Assembly (NCBI GenBank): GCA_014871385.1
Contig: CM026430.1
Span: 3,947,040 to 4,011,039, forward strand
Direction: 5' to 3'
Length of the DNA: 64,000 nucleotides
Origin: Ceratodon purpureus
Taxonomy: Eukaryota; Streptophyta; Bryopsida; Pseudoditrichales; Ditrichaceae
The position numbers and the translations under genes were made by a program. The notes beneath the pieces are model-generated. The model had not been told where the DNA came from, made no database searches, and saw only the letters and a program-made list of their open reading frames with translations. The first letter of the stretch is position 1. The number at the start of each line of letters is the position of its first letter. Shown here one piece after another: positions 1 to 12,197 of this stretch.

Positions 1-4
1 GCGT

Positions 5-3000
5 GTGATTGATTTTCCAAACTTGAAGGCTTATGATGCAGAGATGCACCGCATTGTTGCACAACTCCGTCTATGTGGCGACGTGATCACCGAGGAGCAA
101 CTTATTGAGAAGACACTCTCAACCTTTCCTCCTGCTAGTTCTGTTCTTGCTGAGCAATATGACAATATGAATTATAAGTGTCATTCTGACCTCATGAGTA
201 AGTTGTATCAAGCTGAGAAGAAGGCGTTGATTCGATTGAAGAATGCGGAGGAACGACCAGTCCGGGAGATTCATTCCACTCAGAAGCCATCAACTCCTGA
301 ACCGTCAATTGTTCCTACCAAGAAGGAGCCAGAACATGAGACTCACAGCATTGAAGCAGCCAAACGCCAACCCCGAAGTACAAGTGGTCGTGGCAGAGGG
401 CGTGATGGTCGGTATTCCTCAAGAAGAGAAGACCACCGCTATAAATCTAACCAACGCTATCATAATGAGCGTCGAGACTATTCCAGGTACCACAACAACC
501 ATGAATATCATCAGCGCTATCAGAGTCAGTCTAGTCAGACCGCCAGAACCAGTCCCGCTAGAGATACGTGTCACCGATGTGGACGACAGGGTCATTTTGC
601 TAGAGAATGTCGTACTCCCGAGTACTTTGTTGAAATGTACAGGGAGTTACAGAAATTGAAAGAGGAGAAGAGAGAAGTGCACACTCTCGATGCACCCTCT
701 TTCAATGACATTTGCCCTGAAAACTATATGGTCTATCAGTCTAGTTCACGGTCTGACACGGCACTTCTAGATAGCGCATCTACTCATTCTATTTTTCGAG
801 ATCCTCAGTTCTTTGAGGCCAATTGCTTGGAGGGACCCTGGCAAGAGTGCACTATTACTACCATTGCCGGAAGACGGAAACTTAAGTTCCGTGAGGGCCG
901 GGCAACAATAGTATTGCCCGGAGGATTCCCCCTCGAGTGTGAAAGAGCCATGTATGCTCCAGCCGCACCCCGTAGTCTGATCAGCTACCGGGATTTGCGT
1001 GCAAATGGGATCCACGCCTTCACCCACGGGGAACGCGATGATGAAAGGGCGCTAGCACTCCGTAAAGGAGGACAATTGCTTGCCATGGTACAAGAAGGCG
1101 CCACTGGACTTTATGAAGTATTGATTTCGGCAGCTGCAAGCAATGCCCGCTCTTGCAACCTCACAGTGATTCCTAAGACTCAGCTCTGGCACCGGCGCTT
1201 GGGACACCCGGGTGCCACTATGTTCCGCAAGATGTTGCCAGTACTTACCGGCCATCCATTAAGTACCAGTGATGCAGACAAGGTGGCTGATTGCACAGCA
1301 TGTATTCAAGGCAAGTATGCCAAGGCAGCATCTCGGTGGAAGCTCCCGACCGAGCTCCCTCAACCCCTTGAGCGCCTCCAGGGCGATATTTGTGGCCCCA
1401 TCAGCCCACCGGCAGGTTAGTTTTTATATTTTCTGGTCCTTGTTGATGCGTCTGGTAGTCACGCCGAAGTATCTTTGCTTACAACCAGGAACATGGCCTT
1501 TCCAAAAATTCTAGCTATGCTCATCAAGTTTAGAACCCATTTTCCTGATAAACCCATCAAGACTCTGCGTATGGACAATGCTCAAGAATTTAGATCTCAT
1601 GCCTTTGAAGACTATTGTACAGCCACAGGTATAGAGCTCACGTATGCTGTCCCATACGAGCATTCTCAAAACGGTCTAGCAGAAGCCTACATTAAGAAAA
1701 TTCAGCTTATTACCCGCCCCTTGCTTCTTCATGCTAATCTCCCTGCTTCTATGTGGGGACATGCTGTTCTCCATGCTGCTAATCTCTTGCGACTTAGACC
1801 AACTCTTCTCAATTCTCAAACTTCATTTGAGTTAGTCTGAGGCAGAATCCCTGATGTTAGCCACCTGCGAGTATTTGGTTGTCAAGTCTTCGTACCTGCA
1901 CCTGAGCCTCAAATCCGAACCATTAGTGCTCACAGGATAGAGGGCGTTTACATTGGCTTTGACTCACCCTGCATCATCAGATACTTAGTGCCTACCTCTG
2001 GAGATATCCATAAGGCCCGTTTCGAAAACTGTCGCTTTCTGGAAACTGTCTTTCCCAAACTCCCAACCAGACGAGCAGGTGCACCCTTAATTTTCCGAGC
2101 CCCTGAGACATTCACTCAAAACCCTGATCCTCGTACTTCCCTTACAGAAACCGAAGTCAAGAAGTTACTCGAGCTTCAGTCCTTAGCTGCCCAAATCCCC
2201 GATGGTTTTGAGTTAGGGCCCCGCATTTTGAGAAATCCTATCCCTGGCGCTGGCAATGTTAGGCTATCTCCGATCCGGAGAGCTCCTAGAATTAACACCC
2301 GACCCTCCAAGAAATCCAGAATAGAGCCTCAACCCATAGAACATATTATCGACCAGCCAGAACCTGAATCCCATTGTCTTGAATCTGAATCAGACACCCA
2401 GGTTGAATCTTTTGTCACCAAGCTAGTTAGCCTCGACCATGAACCTAATTCCTTAGAGGAGGCTAGAGCTAGTCCTGATTGGCCCCAGTGGCAGGATGCC
2501 TTACAAGCTGAATACGATTCGCTCCGGAAAAGAGGAGTTTTTGGCCCCTTGTGTCTGACCCTTGAATCCAAGCCCATAGGGTATAAACTGGTCTTTACTA
2601 GGAAACGCAATGCCGAGGGTCAGATTGTCAGGTACAAGATCAGATGTGTTGCCCAAGGCTTCAACCAGCGCCCAGGAGTCGACTTCGACCAAACTTACTC
2701 ACCAGTCATGGATTGTTCATCATTCCGCTATTTGTTGGCTCTAGCAGTCCAGCTTTCGCTTGCAACCAGATTATTGGACGTGGTCACAGCCTATCTTTAT
2801 GGTGAGCTTGATGAGGAGATTTACATCAGGCCTCCACCAGATTTTTTGAAGCATAATCCCACTCCCCAACCTGGGAAATTTAGTGGCCTCAAGCTTCGAA
2901 AAGCACTTTATGGACTTAAGCAAGCAGGAAGAGCGTGGTATCATCATCTTCGACGTTTTCTTACAATTCACGGATTTACTTGTCACACAGCCCTTCCTTG

Positions 3001-4051
3001 CATCTTTGTCCTTTGTAAGGATGATGGTTATGTTATCTTGGCAGTGTATGTTGATGACATTAACTTGGTTGGTACTTCCAAACTCTGTACAGAAGTTGAG
3101 GACTTGTTATCTACCCAATTCGAAATCAAACTCCTTGGACAGACTAGCTTCTGTCTAGGTTTGCAGGTTCATCACCTCTCCGATGGGAGTATTCTTCTTC
3201 ATCAGGAGAGTTATGTGAAGAAATTATTGAAGCATTTCAATATGGCAACTTCCAACCCTATCTCAGCACCGATGATTGGCCGAAGCAAGAGTGGAGAGGA
3301 TCCTTATCGACCTTGCGAGGAGGAGGAGGAAGAAGTTGATAAGCAACGTTACCTCACTGCGGTCGGAGCTTTGATTTATCTTGCAACACATACAAGACCC
3401 GATATAGCTTTTGCCACCAGTGTACTCGCACGTCACAGCCAGAAGCCAACTCACCGCCACTGGGCGGCTATCAAACACTTGCTACGGTATCTCATGGGTA
3501 CGGAAGACCTTGGCCTTCATTTTTCCAAAAGAGCTAACCGAGATATTGTGGGATTTGCCGATTCAGGCTTCAAAACAGATGAGATCAATGGAAAGTCCCA
3601 GACGGGATATATTTTCATCAAAAATAGTGCACCCATTTCTTGGAAATCCGTGAAGCAAACTATCACTGCTACATCAACAAATCACGCCGAGTTATTGGCG
3701 CTACATGAGGCGGCAAGAGAAGCAGTCTGGCTTCGTACAATGGTACAAACCATCTCAGAACAATGCAACATCAAATGCAACAGTGAAGCTACTATCATTT
3801 ATGAAGACAATGCGGCAGCTGTAGCTCAAGTTGCAACAGGTTTTATAAAGGCGGATAGGGTAAAACATATTAATCCGACCTTATTTGGTTTCATGCAAGA
3901 TCTTGTAGAAAGTAATCAGGTTATTGTTAGGAAGATTGAGTCGGCAAATAACATAGCCGACATGTTAACCAAGGCACTTCCAGCTTACAGGCATCGTGAG
4001 TTGGTAGCAGCCGTAGGGATGAAATCGCTCCAAGAACTTGACCAGTTTTAG
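5..4051 (+). pseudogene. copia gag-pol polyprotein with two in-frame stops
   Basis: The three open segments 5-1420, 1475-1840 and 1988-4051 are one reading frame, broken only by TAG at 1418-1420 and TGA at 1838-1840. Visible in order: gag domain (first 90 residues); CCHC knuckle CHRCGRQGHFAREC (569-610); aspartic protease motif LLDSAST (about 760-790); HHCC zinc finger of the pre-integrase region (LWHRRLGHPG, then CTAC); integrase Asp in GDICGP (about 1385), Asp in RMDNAQEF (about 1574) and Glu in NGLAEAY (about 1682); reverse transcriptase YVDD (3047-3058); RNase H; and the conserved tail ADMLTKALP. All catalytic residues I can recognise are present, so loss is due to the stops. The frame is open at the left window edge, so the true N-terminus is outside. 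It would encode virus-like-particle and replication proteins for copy-and-paste transposition. Confidence 0.92.
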
Positions 4052-4132
4052 GGCATACTCTTTTCTTACCTAAGAGTTTTCCCCACTGGGGTTTTTCTCA
4101 AAGGTGAGTTTTTAATGAGGTGCTCCTAGGTC

Positions 4133-4141
4133 GAGGAGGAG
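4133..4141 (+). other. Polypurine tract of the copia element
   Basis: GAGGAGGAG lies immediately 5' of the TGTTA that opens the probable 3' LTR, where plus-strand DNA priming would occur. Confidence 0.6.
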
Positions 4142-4379
4142 TGTTAGAAAGGTTCTAGAAAGGTTCGAGAAGGGTGCGACCTCGGGAGCACCGACATGCA
4201 ACTCCCGGGTGTCTTAAACTGAAGTAGAGTACAACACTAAGTTAGTCATAGTTAATCCCTCAGTGTCATCACCTTGAGGGCTTTGGAGTTAACGTTCTTG
4301 AGGCAATAAATAAGATCAGCCTGAGGAAGGCTACACACTTTCCATCTTCATTTTCCCCTTTCCTCTGAGCTTTGTAACA
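4142..4379 (+). repeat. Probable 3' LTR of the copia element
   Basis: It starts TGTTAGAAAG directly after the polypurine tract and can end at TTTGTAACA, giving TGTTA...TAACA inverted ends and about 238 bp. It contains an AATAAATAA polyadenylation-like stretch near 4305. The 3' boundary is a best guess because the 5' LTR is not available for comparison. Confidence 0.55.
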
Positions 4380-6242
4380 AAGCCTAGGCATCAGTAGAGC
4401 CACCTACTGAGGGTTGGTAAATAACCTACTGGAAATTGGCAAATATAGTTCCTGAAATGTAGGATTACTATTTGGGAGATGATTTCATTGGTTGCAATGT
4501 TTGTGTTTTTCTAATATCAGCATTTGCGTTTTCTTAAAATGGAATTATAGTATAAAGAGTTGAATCATAGAAGTGACTTTTAAAAAATGGATAACGCCTC
4601 CGGCTGAAGCTCAACCCGGAGTGGGTCAATTCCAAAAATAATCCCATCGGGTCAGCATGAAAGGAAGCCCTGGTGACATACCCATCCATAACAAATTGAT
4701 ACCCTTCGAGAACCAGATTCACCAAAGAAACATGATACTCTGGTGATACACACATCTCCTCCAGTTACACCGAGTGATACACGGTTCATACCCGGGAGAT
4801 ACTCCCAACCTAGGGAATGTGAAGAAATGGACAACTGAAGATCACAGGAACAACTCCAAGCCTGTCAAGCGTCCTGCAAGGGATGCAAATCCACACTGCA
4901 TGATACCATCAGCGATGGTGGAGCAGGGATTTTACGACGACGATCATGCAGACACGAGGTCGGAGATGGAGATCCTTGACTGCGGCAACTTGGAGCGGTT
5001 TCTAGTGTTTAGGTCTTGGAACATGGGGAAGCACAGGTGGATCAGAGGTGAATGCCATGGTGAAGTTGGAGAATCCATGGCTTCGTCTTCTGGTTCCTGC
5101 GTTACATGAGAAGGAGAGGAGCAGGAGACGGCGGGATGTTGATTTTGAAGCTTTGTTGCGAGGTGAACTGGTGGAGATTATCATCATCGACAAGTGATTG
5201 ATCTCTTGTAGGTATGTCTGAGTTTTGGTTGTGATTGGTGTTGTTGGATTCTTGGTGCTAGGGTTTCAATGGATGTCAATTCTCGGTTGTGTTTGTTATT
5301 TGTAGTTTGGTTTCTATGATGGCTCCATCTTATGATTCTTGCATTAGTTGAGAAGAAGCAGGTTATGGCGAGATGTTGGTTATTAGACATCAATGGTGTG
5401 AGATGAATTGGTGGATATCATTATCGGCAAGCGATTGGGGTTTTCCGAGGTATGTGAGTTTTTACGTGGTTGCTGCTAAGTTCTGTATGGATGTGAGTTC
5501 TGAGTTGAGATGATCTGTTGCTAGGGCTTCGAGGGTGGTGGTTTCTTTTGGTAGATCGAGTTTTAGGTCGATTGCATTGTAAGCAATTGCAGCTCAGGAG
5601 TATCGTGATGATGCCAGTTTATGATGACAGGTGATGCTGTGATGTTTGTGGATAATGCCTGTGAGTCGACGGTTTACGACATGCTTGAGCTCTTTGTGTT
5701 GTAAAGCATGTCGAGAGGTTGGACATGCTAATGCGGTCTGAATGTGCTCGGAATGTTGCGATATTTTTCTCACCTTTGAAAGAATTTCCTCGGGGTACTG
5801 GTATCCTGTGGACATCATCGACAGGTGATTGATCTCTTCGTAGGTATGTGTGCATTTTTTATGTTTCCGTGTTGTGATTCACATTGCTATGTGTTTGCTT
5901 TAATTATGGTTCTTCTGGGAGTTGAATTTGCTGCGGATTTGAGTTGGTCTTAGGTTGTTAGGGTAAAGACGTTGTAAGCCATTGCAGGTCACTAGAATTT
6001 TAGTGGTCATGAATTCATGAGGGATGTCAATCTCCGGATGTTTCTGAATAATGCTTTGATTCGACACTGGTGAGACTTGTGGTCAAAGAAATTCGTGAAG
6101 TTATGTGTGCCGATTTCTTTTGAATGTGGTCAGTCTCTAAATTTTTACTTTGCGTGAGTTGCTATAGGTTATTTGAGAGGGATGAAGTGCGATTGATTTG
6201 TGTTGTGTTTTTTTGAATGTTTTTTAGGGTTTGAACGAAACC
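4380..6242 (+). promoter_or_regulatory. ITPK upstream region with putative leader introns
   Basis: I see no supported gene here. The stretch up to about 5100 is unrecognised. From about 5123 there are related units ending in donor-like sites: GTAG/GTATGT at about 5212, CGAG/GTATGT at about 5451 and GTAG/GTATGT at about 5843, each preceded by a version of ATCATCGACAAGTGATTG. A pyrimidine-rich acceptor (TTTTTTAG, about 6222-6229) lies 13 bases before the ITPK start codon. The simplest reading is a 5' UTR intron with alternative or duplicated first-exon ends. Confidence 0.45.
5123..5860 (+). repeat. Diverged direct repeats in ITPK leader (about 3 units)
   Basis: Three places carry the same block: ATCATCGACA(A/G)GTGATTGATCTC or a diverged form, followed by GTATGT. 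The first two are about 240 bp apart and also share an upstream GAAGAAGCAGG..GCGAGATGTTG block; the third is about 390 bp further on. Similarity is patchy, so the units are old duplications. Confidence 0.5.
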
Positions 6243-7244
6243 ATGTCGTCAGGGGGGGAGATGTTCGAGGTAGGTTACGCATTAGCAGAGAAGAAGCAGA
6301 AGAGTTTCGTGAAACCGTCACTGATCGCTCACGCCAAAAGCAAGGGCGTAAATCTGGTATGTGTCGATATGAGAAGACCGCTGGAGGATCAGGGCCCTTT
6401 CGACGCCATCATACACAAGCACGGAGGCGAGGTATGGACTCAACAACTCTTGGAGTACAAGGATCGTCACCCAGATCTCATCATAGTGGACCCTCCTGCG
6501 GCAATCGAGAAGCTTCAAAACCGCATCTCTATGCTCCAAGCTGTCGATCGTGTCCAAATCTCTGAAGGCATAGGAACCTGCGGCATCCCCAAGCAACTCA
6601 TCATCGATAACAACGAAATACTTCACGATGACAGCGCAATTGGCGAATTGACATTCCCTGTGATTGCTAAGCCTCTGGTAGCAGATGGTAGCCAATCTTC
6701 ACACGCCATGTGTCTGCTCTTTAACACTCGAGGCCTCTACAAACTAAAACCCCCGATGGTTTTGCAAGAGTTTGTGAACCACGGAGGCGTGATCTTCAAA
6801 GTGTATGTCGTTGGCAAGTACATCAAGTGCGTGAGGCGGAAGTCTCTCCCGGACATTCATGAAGACCAGGTGAGCACCGAGGAGCCTCTACCTTTCTCCC
6901 AGATCTCTAACATGGTTTCAGGAGCGACAATGGACGAGAACGTTGCGAAAGCGGAGCTTCCACCTGCAAATTTCATTGCAGACGTGGCGAATGGGTTGAG
7001 AGAGGCCCTCGGGCTGCGACTCTTCAACTTCGATGTGATCAAAGATTCAAAGGCCGGTAACCATTTTCATGTGATCGACATCAATTACTTCCCTGGGTAT
7101 GCCAAAATGCCAGCCTATGAGACTGTGCTGACAGATTTTCTTCTCGATCTTCGACATGAGAAAGCCTCTGTCGATAGCAACTCTGATGGAATTTCCTTGG
7201 CCTCTATTGCTAGCAAGCTTGGCGTTCCTGTTGAAGAGGTGTAG
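6243..7244 (+). CDS. Inositol-tetrakisphosphate 1-kinase (ITPK family, ATP-grasp)
   Basis: A 333-residue intronless coding frame. It belongs to the inositol-tetrakisphosphate 1-kinase family, ATP-grasp enzymes that phosphorylate inositol tris- and tetrakisphosphates with ATP and Mg2+ in the cytosol, on the way to phytate and inositol pyrophosphates. Supporting marks are the N-terminal block KQKSFVKPSLIAHAKSKGV (residues 18-36), the ATP-binding loop KPLVADGSQSSHAM (143-156), the substrate/ATP segment LQEFVNHGGVIFKVYVVG (174-191) and the C-terminal metal-binding motif DINYFPG (279-285), with Asp264, Asp279 and Asn281 as the likely Mg2+ ligands. Length fits the usual 310-380 residues of short plant ITPKs. 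I chose the ATG at 6243 because the only in-frame extension upstream starts at a TTG and because a good splice acceptor sits just before it. It is the only intact housekeeping-type gene in the window. Confidence 0.95.
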   Translation: MSSGGEMFEVGYALAEKKQKSFVKPSLIAHAKSKGVNLVCVDMRRPLEDQGPFDAIIHKHGGEVWTQQLLEYKDRHPDLIIVDPPAAIEKLQNRISMLQAVDRVQISEGIGTCGIPKQLIIDNNEILHDDSAIGELTFPVIAKPLVADGSQSSHAMCLLFNTRGLYKLKPPMVLQEFVNHGGVIFKVYVVGKYIKCVRRKSLPDIHEDQVSTEEPLPFSQISNMVSGATMDENVAKAELPPANFIADVANGLREALGLRLFNFDVIKDSKAGNHFHVIDINYFPGYAKMPAYETVLTDFLLDLRHEKASVDSNSDGISLASIASKLGVPVEEV

Positions 7245-7271
7245 ATTAGAAGATGGTTTTACATTAGTCTG

Positions 7272-7424
7272 GTAAGTAAATATTTTTTGTATTCCAGCAA
7301 TTTGTGCAACTGTTTATCAATTCGTTGAGTTATTGTTAATATGATGCTGACCTGATGGTCTTCCTGTATTTGCATTTTGTGCCTAATTTTTTTCAACTGG
7401 AACTCTTCAATTAATTCGATTTAG
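7272..7424 (+). other. Possible intron in ITPK 3' UTR
   Basis: A strong donor CTG/GTAAGT occurs 27 bases after the stop codon, and an acceptor GATTTAG/GTTC follows a T-rich tract about 150 bases later. Splicing here would be within the 3' UTR. No transcript data support it. Confidence 0.35.
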
Positions 7425-9678
7425 GTTCAAGGATCAAATGACCCTGAAGGGAGTCTGCATTACGAAGCCCCTATCTCTATTGATAGTATACTGCGTTTAA
7501 TTTTCCTTTGATTAAGACATTCTTTTGGCTCATTGTGCAATGCCTTCGTACTTCTTTCTTCCACATGCTGTGGTTGAGGTTGGTAGACTAAGTCATCTAT
7601 GGAACTCTGTTTTCTTTTTTCTTTTTTCTTTTTTCATCTAACTCTTCGACGCTGAGATCTGCGGGTGGAAAATTGATGATCCATGAATGAGAGAGTGGAA
7701 ATGAGGATGTCTTGAGAACAGTGATCTCAAACCTGTGAAGGCCTTCAAGTGTAGCAGATCACATAGTTGAAGTCAGCTATGGCTAAAACGACTCAACTTG
7801 GATTGGTTGAGTAGTCAAACAATTGGGTTTGCAGACGTGCTGACATCTAACAGGTCAACATTCTAACTTTGAATGATGGGAGGAAGCAGTGCCTCCACAT
7901 CTACAAGTTGCCTTTCTATCTGTCTTTGCCGTACTCCGAAGTTTACCGAATACCGACCCCGCCTGCCAATATGATTCAAATTACTCAACGAAAATTGATT
8001 GGTATCCACAACTACACATTCATCTTTTGGTCTTTCTGAGCTTGGAGGTTTTTCATTTTCAACAGAATATTACACAACAGAATTAGACATTTAAAGTCAA
8101 CAAGAACAACTTATATTCCATTGAACGTGTTGCTTCTAACTTTTGATTGGATTTTGTATGTTGGCAGTTTCACAGTTTTGGCGGATTAGAAAGCGCTCTA
8201 AAGGTGTTCACATATTATATTTCAAAATTGAGATCCTCAGTTTTTTTATTTTTTTATTTATTTTTTGGAGCAAATGAGATCCTCAGTTTAGCAGTCCGTT
8301 TAGATGTTACGCAGTTTTTGGTTGATTTCCTTCCGTTACCAAACTCTCGTGAGGCAAATCGTCTGGTCACCACTTTTAATTGAACAAACCTATGCAGTCC
8401 ACATATCCCGGCCTGCGTAGGTGACTTCATGCAAGTTATCCTCTCTGCTGCAAAATTGGATTCTTACTCACTGATTCTGCAGAGTCGAAATTGAATAACT
8501 TCAATCGTGTTAGAGCTGACAGCTGCTTGATCAACACTTTCTCCTCCTCTTCTGGCTTAACTGTTCCCACACCATAATGGCGTGTTGCGTCATGCGTCAT
8601 GCTCTGCTGGGCTGAGGCAACCAAACTGGACTTGGGCGTAAGATTCGGTGGAGGTGGTCCCAACTTCAACACGTAACCTTTGCCAGTGGTCCAGCAACCT
8701 ACGTAGACAGAATTTTCCATGAATTTTGGAATTGTCCTCTTGAGACTCGTTCCAAGACACTCTGGTCCACCAACTCTGTGAATTACCGAATTACAGATCA
8801 CAAAAAACTATAATCTAGTTGAATGGGCCATTGATGCTTTGTACCAGATGCTGTGTATGATATTAGTTCAGTCTGTGAAGCTCGTGAGTCATGACATATG
8901 TTAGCATGACGGACCCTAAGCCGCTTGAACTGGACCAAAAGGTAACTTTGAGAGCGGATGGTCGGAGAATGAAATATTGCTGGAGCGTTGTACATTGTGC
9001 AGGAGGCTCACAAGGCCAGCATGCCTATGTAGTATGCATTAGGCCCAATGTCTCCAACTTTCAAACCTCAAGAGATGCAGTCTGCTACTCTGCAAGTAAG
9101 TTGGAAGACTCAGTCTTTAATGATCCCTCAATGTGCCTGGCGGATATCTATCTCTTGTTTGGTTAAATATAAACTTCTTGCTTGAATGTTCCCATCCATT
9201 CGTATCTTTTTTATAGTCTTAGCTCCAAAAATCTGTTGACTAATTTCCACCAAAAACACTCCATGAGTCCATAAGTAACGCTTCCAAAGCAAAGAGTTAA
9301 AAAGTCAAAATAGAAGCTTACTTTACATCTCCAACTATAGAATTTTTCTTAATACTATTAAAATATAATTTAAAAATAATTTTCTTAAATTTGGCTGCAT
9401 GGGTTGAGAAATTATAGAAGTCATTAGTTTAAGATGTTCTCATATATAAGTAGAAATTAACACAACATGTATTACACACAAAACATATACTGATCAAAAT
9501 GCATTATGAGATACTTTTCAACTTCAATTTTTTTACAAATTTCAATATTAGAAAACAAATCATGTAAAAATTTGCATTCTTCACAATAACTCACTTCTAG
9601 TCCAAGAAAATTACCATCATATTAATGGATTGTCCAGAAATAGTGGACAAAACTTAAAAAGGTATCGAGCTACCTTAA
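7425..9678. other. Intergenic, no supported gene
   Basis: The AT content rises to the right. There is a TTTTCTTTTTTC microsatellite around 7611-7636. An open frame of 121 codons on the minus strand (8436-8801) has ordinary composition, but I recognise no domain in it and it has no clear promoter, so I do not call it. 9170-9678 is very AT-rich and featureless. Confidence 0.4.
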
Positions 9679-10539
9679 CCCCTAGAGACCCATTGTCCTG
9701 GAATGGGCTTTTTTAAAATTTGGGCACGTTCATAGAATTCCAATTTAATTACTAAATCTTTGAAAATAATAATTTAGGTAGGCATTTTGAAGAGGTTTGT
9801 GCAGAATTTTATTTTTATTTTTTTAACATACTGAAAAAAAGTTACGGGGTTTTGAGTGTCAAAAGCTGCATTTAGCCAAACTTCGGGCAAGCTCACAGCC
9901 ACTGTCAATGCAGCAAATTCTGCCCAAAACTGCCCAAAACTGCCCAAAATTGCCAAAATCTGCCCAAAGCCGAAACTTTGAAATTCCACCAAAAATTGAG
10001 ATTTTGATATTTTTCATGAAATAAAAATTTCTGTGTATAGAGAAGGCAGTAGAGCATGTTCCCACCGTTCCGATTTTCAATCCAATTTTTTTTCATTTGC
10101 TATTTTTATTGTCAAAAAACGGCCTTTGTTTGTAAATTTCAGTATACCCCCTAGCGGAAAATGATTTTTTTGGCAACCTTCCACAACTTTCTTGAATATG
10201 ATTTTTTTAACACAATTAGCTAACTCAGTCTTCGTTGGCGTGCATCAAAACCCCCAAAATTCATAATGCAAAAAAATGGTTAATTGGGCCTTCAAAACTC
10301 TGTTGATCCCTTTTTGCGCAGGAAAAAAAACTTGTTTTTCAACTTTGAACGTTATGATCTTGCAATTGGTGAAGAATGAGTGTGTAAGATTTGGTGGACA
10401 TGTAGACATAGAAGTTAGCTACAAGATCTTATGGTTAGATGTACTAATTAAGACCCGAAGTTTACAATAATCCACCTTGCTTTGAAGAGGGGCTGTTTTC
10501 AGGCAGTTTTGATGAAAAACACCCTTGGCCGTTTAGGGG
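9679..10539 (+). mobile_element. TTAA-flanked non-autonomous element, copy 1 (861 bp)
   Basis: The unit begins CCCCTAGAG and ends TTTAGGGG, and is flanked by TTAA at 9675-9678 and 10540-10543. It contains no coding frame but has a short internal array of CTGCCCAAAA (about 9922-9957). Three further copies at 28892, 32940 and 52017 match it along their length in either orientation. Confidence 0.8.
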
Positions 10540-10543
10540 TTAA

Positions 10544-11515
10544 TTCTACTTAGCCAATCATTTAATTACAAACATCACGGTTGAGTCACTGCAATAGACG
10601 CTAGCTCCTTAGTTGAAAGATATTGAAATTTTATAATTTTCAATCTTATGATATCACTAATTACTTTATAATCTATCCATACGTAGAATGACTAAATATA
10701 TTCACATGACTGGCTTCCTGATGGCCTCATGAGGTGCATTCAAAAAAGGCTTGTTCTGTTCAGGTTACAATGCCCTTGAAATCAGCCTGCCGTATGTTAC
10801 TCCCAACAGTGCAAACACCTCAGATTCAGGGCAAACACCTCAAATTTCACAACTCCTGAAAGAAAAATATTCTTTTTCACCTGTGCATAGTAGGTTAGCA
10901 TGACGCTTTGCTGATATTTTTTATTTTTTATTTTTTGTTTTTTGTTTTGGTTGCACAGGGTCAACAGTGTAGTTATCAAGTTATACCTCCAAAGTGGTGA
11001 CCTGAACTTGAGTTCATTGTTCTCACAATTCAACAATTGTCGCAATAAGAATTCTTTCTCTTGGACCCCACACATTCTCTTGCAATGGTGGCCAGAGCTT
11101 GTGTTTATATGCATCATTACTGCTTCAAAAGAAAAGAAAAGAAAAACTGTGCTACATTGACAGGCAACTTCAGGTTCATTGCCCTCCACATGTGCTTCAA
11201 AGACTGCATGAATTTCACTTGTTTAATTGGAGCCTGTTGATCGTTATTTTCCAAGTCAGACAGATCTGCAACTCTGCACATTCAGATACAGAAGAACTGT
11301 TCTTCACTCTCTTTCATCAATCTATTGGTTTATCACTACACCTACCCTGCCGGCACACAATTTAGAACTACATTTAAGCCGGCCGTGACCATTCTCTTCC
11401 TCCTCCCATAATTCAGAGTTGTGTATTAGTAAAGCTCCAGGTTTGAAAATCATTCAGTACTTGATCTTCGGAGTTGCTAAAAGTGGGAGTGATGTGTTGA
11501 TCTTGTCATTCTCTT
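10544..11515. other. Intergenic, nothing recognised
   Basis: No domain, RNA gene or repeat was recognised. It ends where the duplicated unit begins. Short open frames here lack codon or homology support. Confidence 0.35.
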
Positions 11516-11837
11516 TTTGTACCACCCAGACGTTATCCTTGCTTTTCTCTTGATCAGTTTAGATATGCTCTCCATCTCCAGTTGCAGCAAGCTCACTGAA
11601 AGCTGAGACTTGTGAAATTAAGCCGTTCTGTTTAGGATCCTGCTTCCTAGGTGCACAAGATTATCTGGCTATCTCTGACGTCGGTGAGTGATAATCAAAG
11701 TGCAAGTGGAGGTGAAGGTTTTCGAACTAGTGAAGTAGCGTCAGAGAATGCTACAAATTGGTTAACCAGGGTACCGACTCACCGACTTGGGCAGAAACTT
11801 TAACCCACTTTTCTAGGCTTCACAAGTTCACAGGAGT

Positions 11838-12197
11838 ATGGCTGCACAGGGAGGGAGAGTGGAGTCCCAGGGCAAGAGGAATGTGAAGGTGTCCAAGTGC
11901 CAGAGACCCAAACGGTGTTGTGCGTTGGAGCCGGTGTTGGAGCACTGTGAGTTGGCCGATAGCAACCCCCAGCAATGCAGTCAAGCTGCCCAGAACGTCA
12001 TGAGTCAGAAACTGAACATCCCCTTGCGCATCCTGTCCAAGCTTCGAGACGGTTATGTGAAGCTCATGAACGAGATGGCCTCCAGTGCAGACTTGTCTGG
12101 AGCTTCGACCTTCTACGGAGCCACTGGCCCAGGTACTGACTACCGAGCGTCCAACATGGTCGTCACCTCCAGCGGAAGACCAACTTCTGTTTCTTAG
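11838..12197 (+). CDS. Unrecognised 119-residue basic protein, copy A
   Basis: I do not recognise the family. The protein has a Lys/Arg/Cys-rich N-terminal third (RNVKVSKCQRPKRCC), a Cys-containing middle, a basic amphipathic segment IPLRILSKLRDGYVKLMNEM (about residues 61-80) and a Ser/Gly/Thr-rich tail ending SSGRPTSVS. There is no signal peptide or membrane segment. Strand choice rests on the second copy at 26315: two substitutions I found between the copies are synonymous on the plus strand (TGT/TGC and TTG/TTA), the only length change is one whole codon, and the overlapping antisense frame acquires a stop in copy B. The leader from 11521 is conserved in three unit copies, so it probably contains the promoter. 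Confidence 0.7.
   Translation: MAAQGGRVESQGKRNVKVSKCQRPKRCCALEPVLEHCELADSNPQQCSQAAQNVMSQKLNIPLRILSKLRDGYVKLMNEMASSADLSGASTFYGATGPGTDYRASNMVVTSSGRPTSVS

Larger units (their letters stand above)
1..4379 (+). mobile_element. Ty1/copia LTR retrotransposon, 5' end outside window
   Basis: The domain order gag, protease, integrase, reverse transcriptase, RNase H is the copia order. The element continues left of the window, so the 5' LTR and primer binding site are not visible. A polypurine stretch (4133-4141) and a probable 3' LTR follow the coding frame. The coding region carries two nonsense codons, so this copy is probably not autonomous. Confidence 0.93.

Noticed and set aside
1418..1840. Programmed stop-codon readthrough in the copia frame
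   Set aside because: The two stops lie in the integrase region, not at a gag-pol border, so random nonsense mutation is simpler.
4774..5109. 111-codon plus-strand frame upstream of ITPK
   Set aside because: It lies in the putative leader/promoter region, has no recognised domain, and later sequence shows splice-donor repeats instead of coding signal.
8436..8801. 121-codon minus-strand frame
   Set aside because: No recognisable domain, promoter or paralogue in the window.
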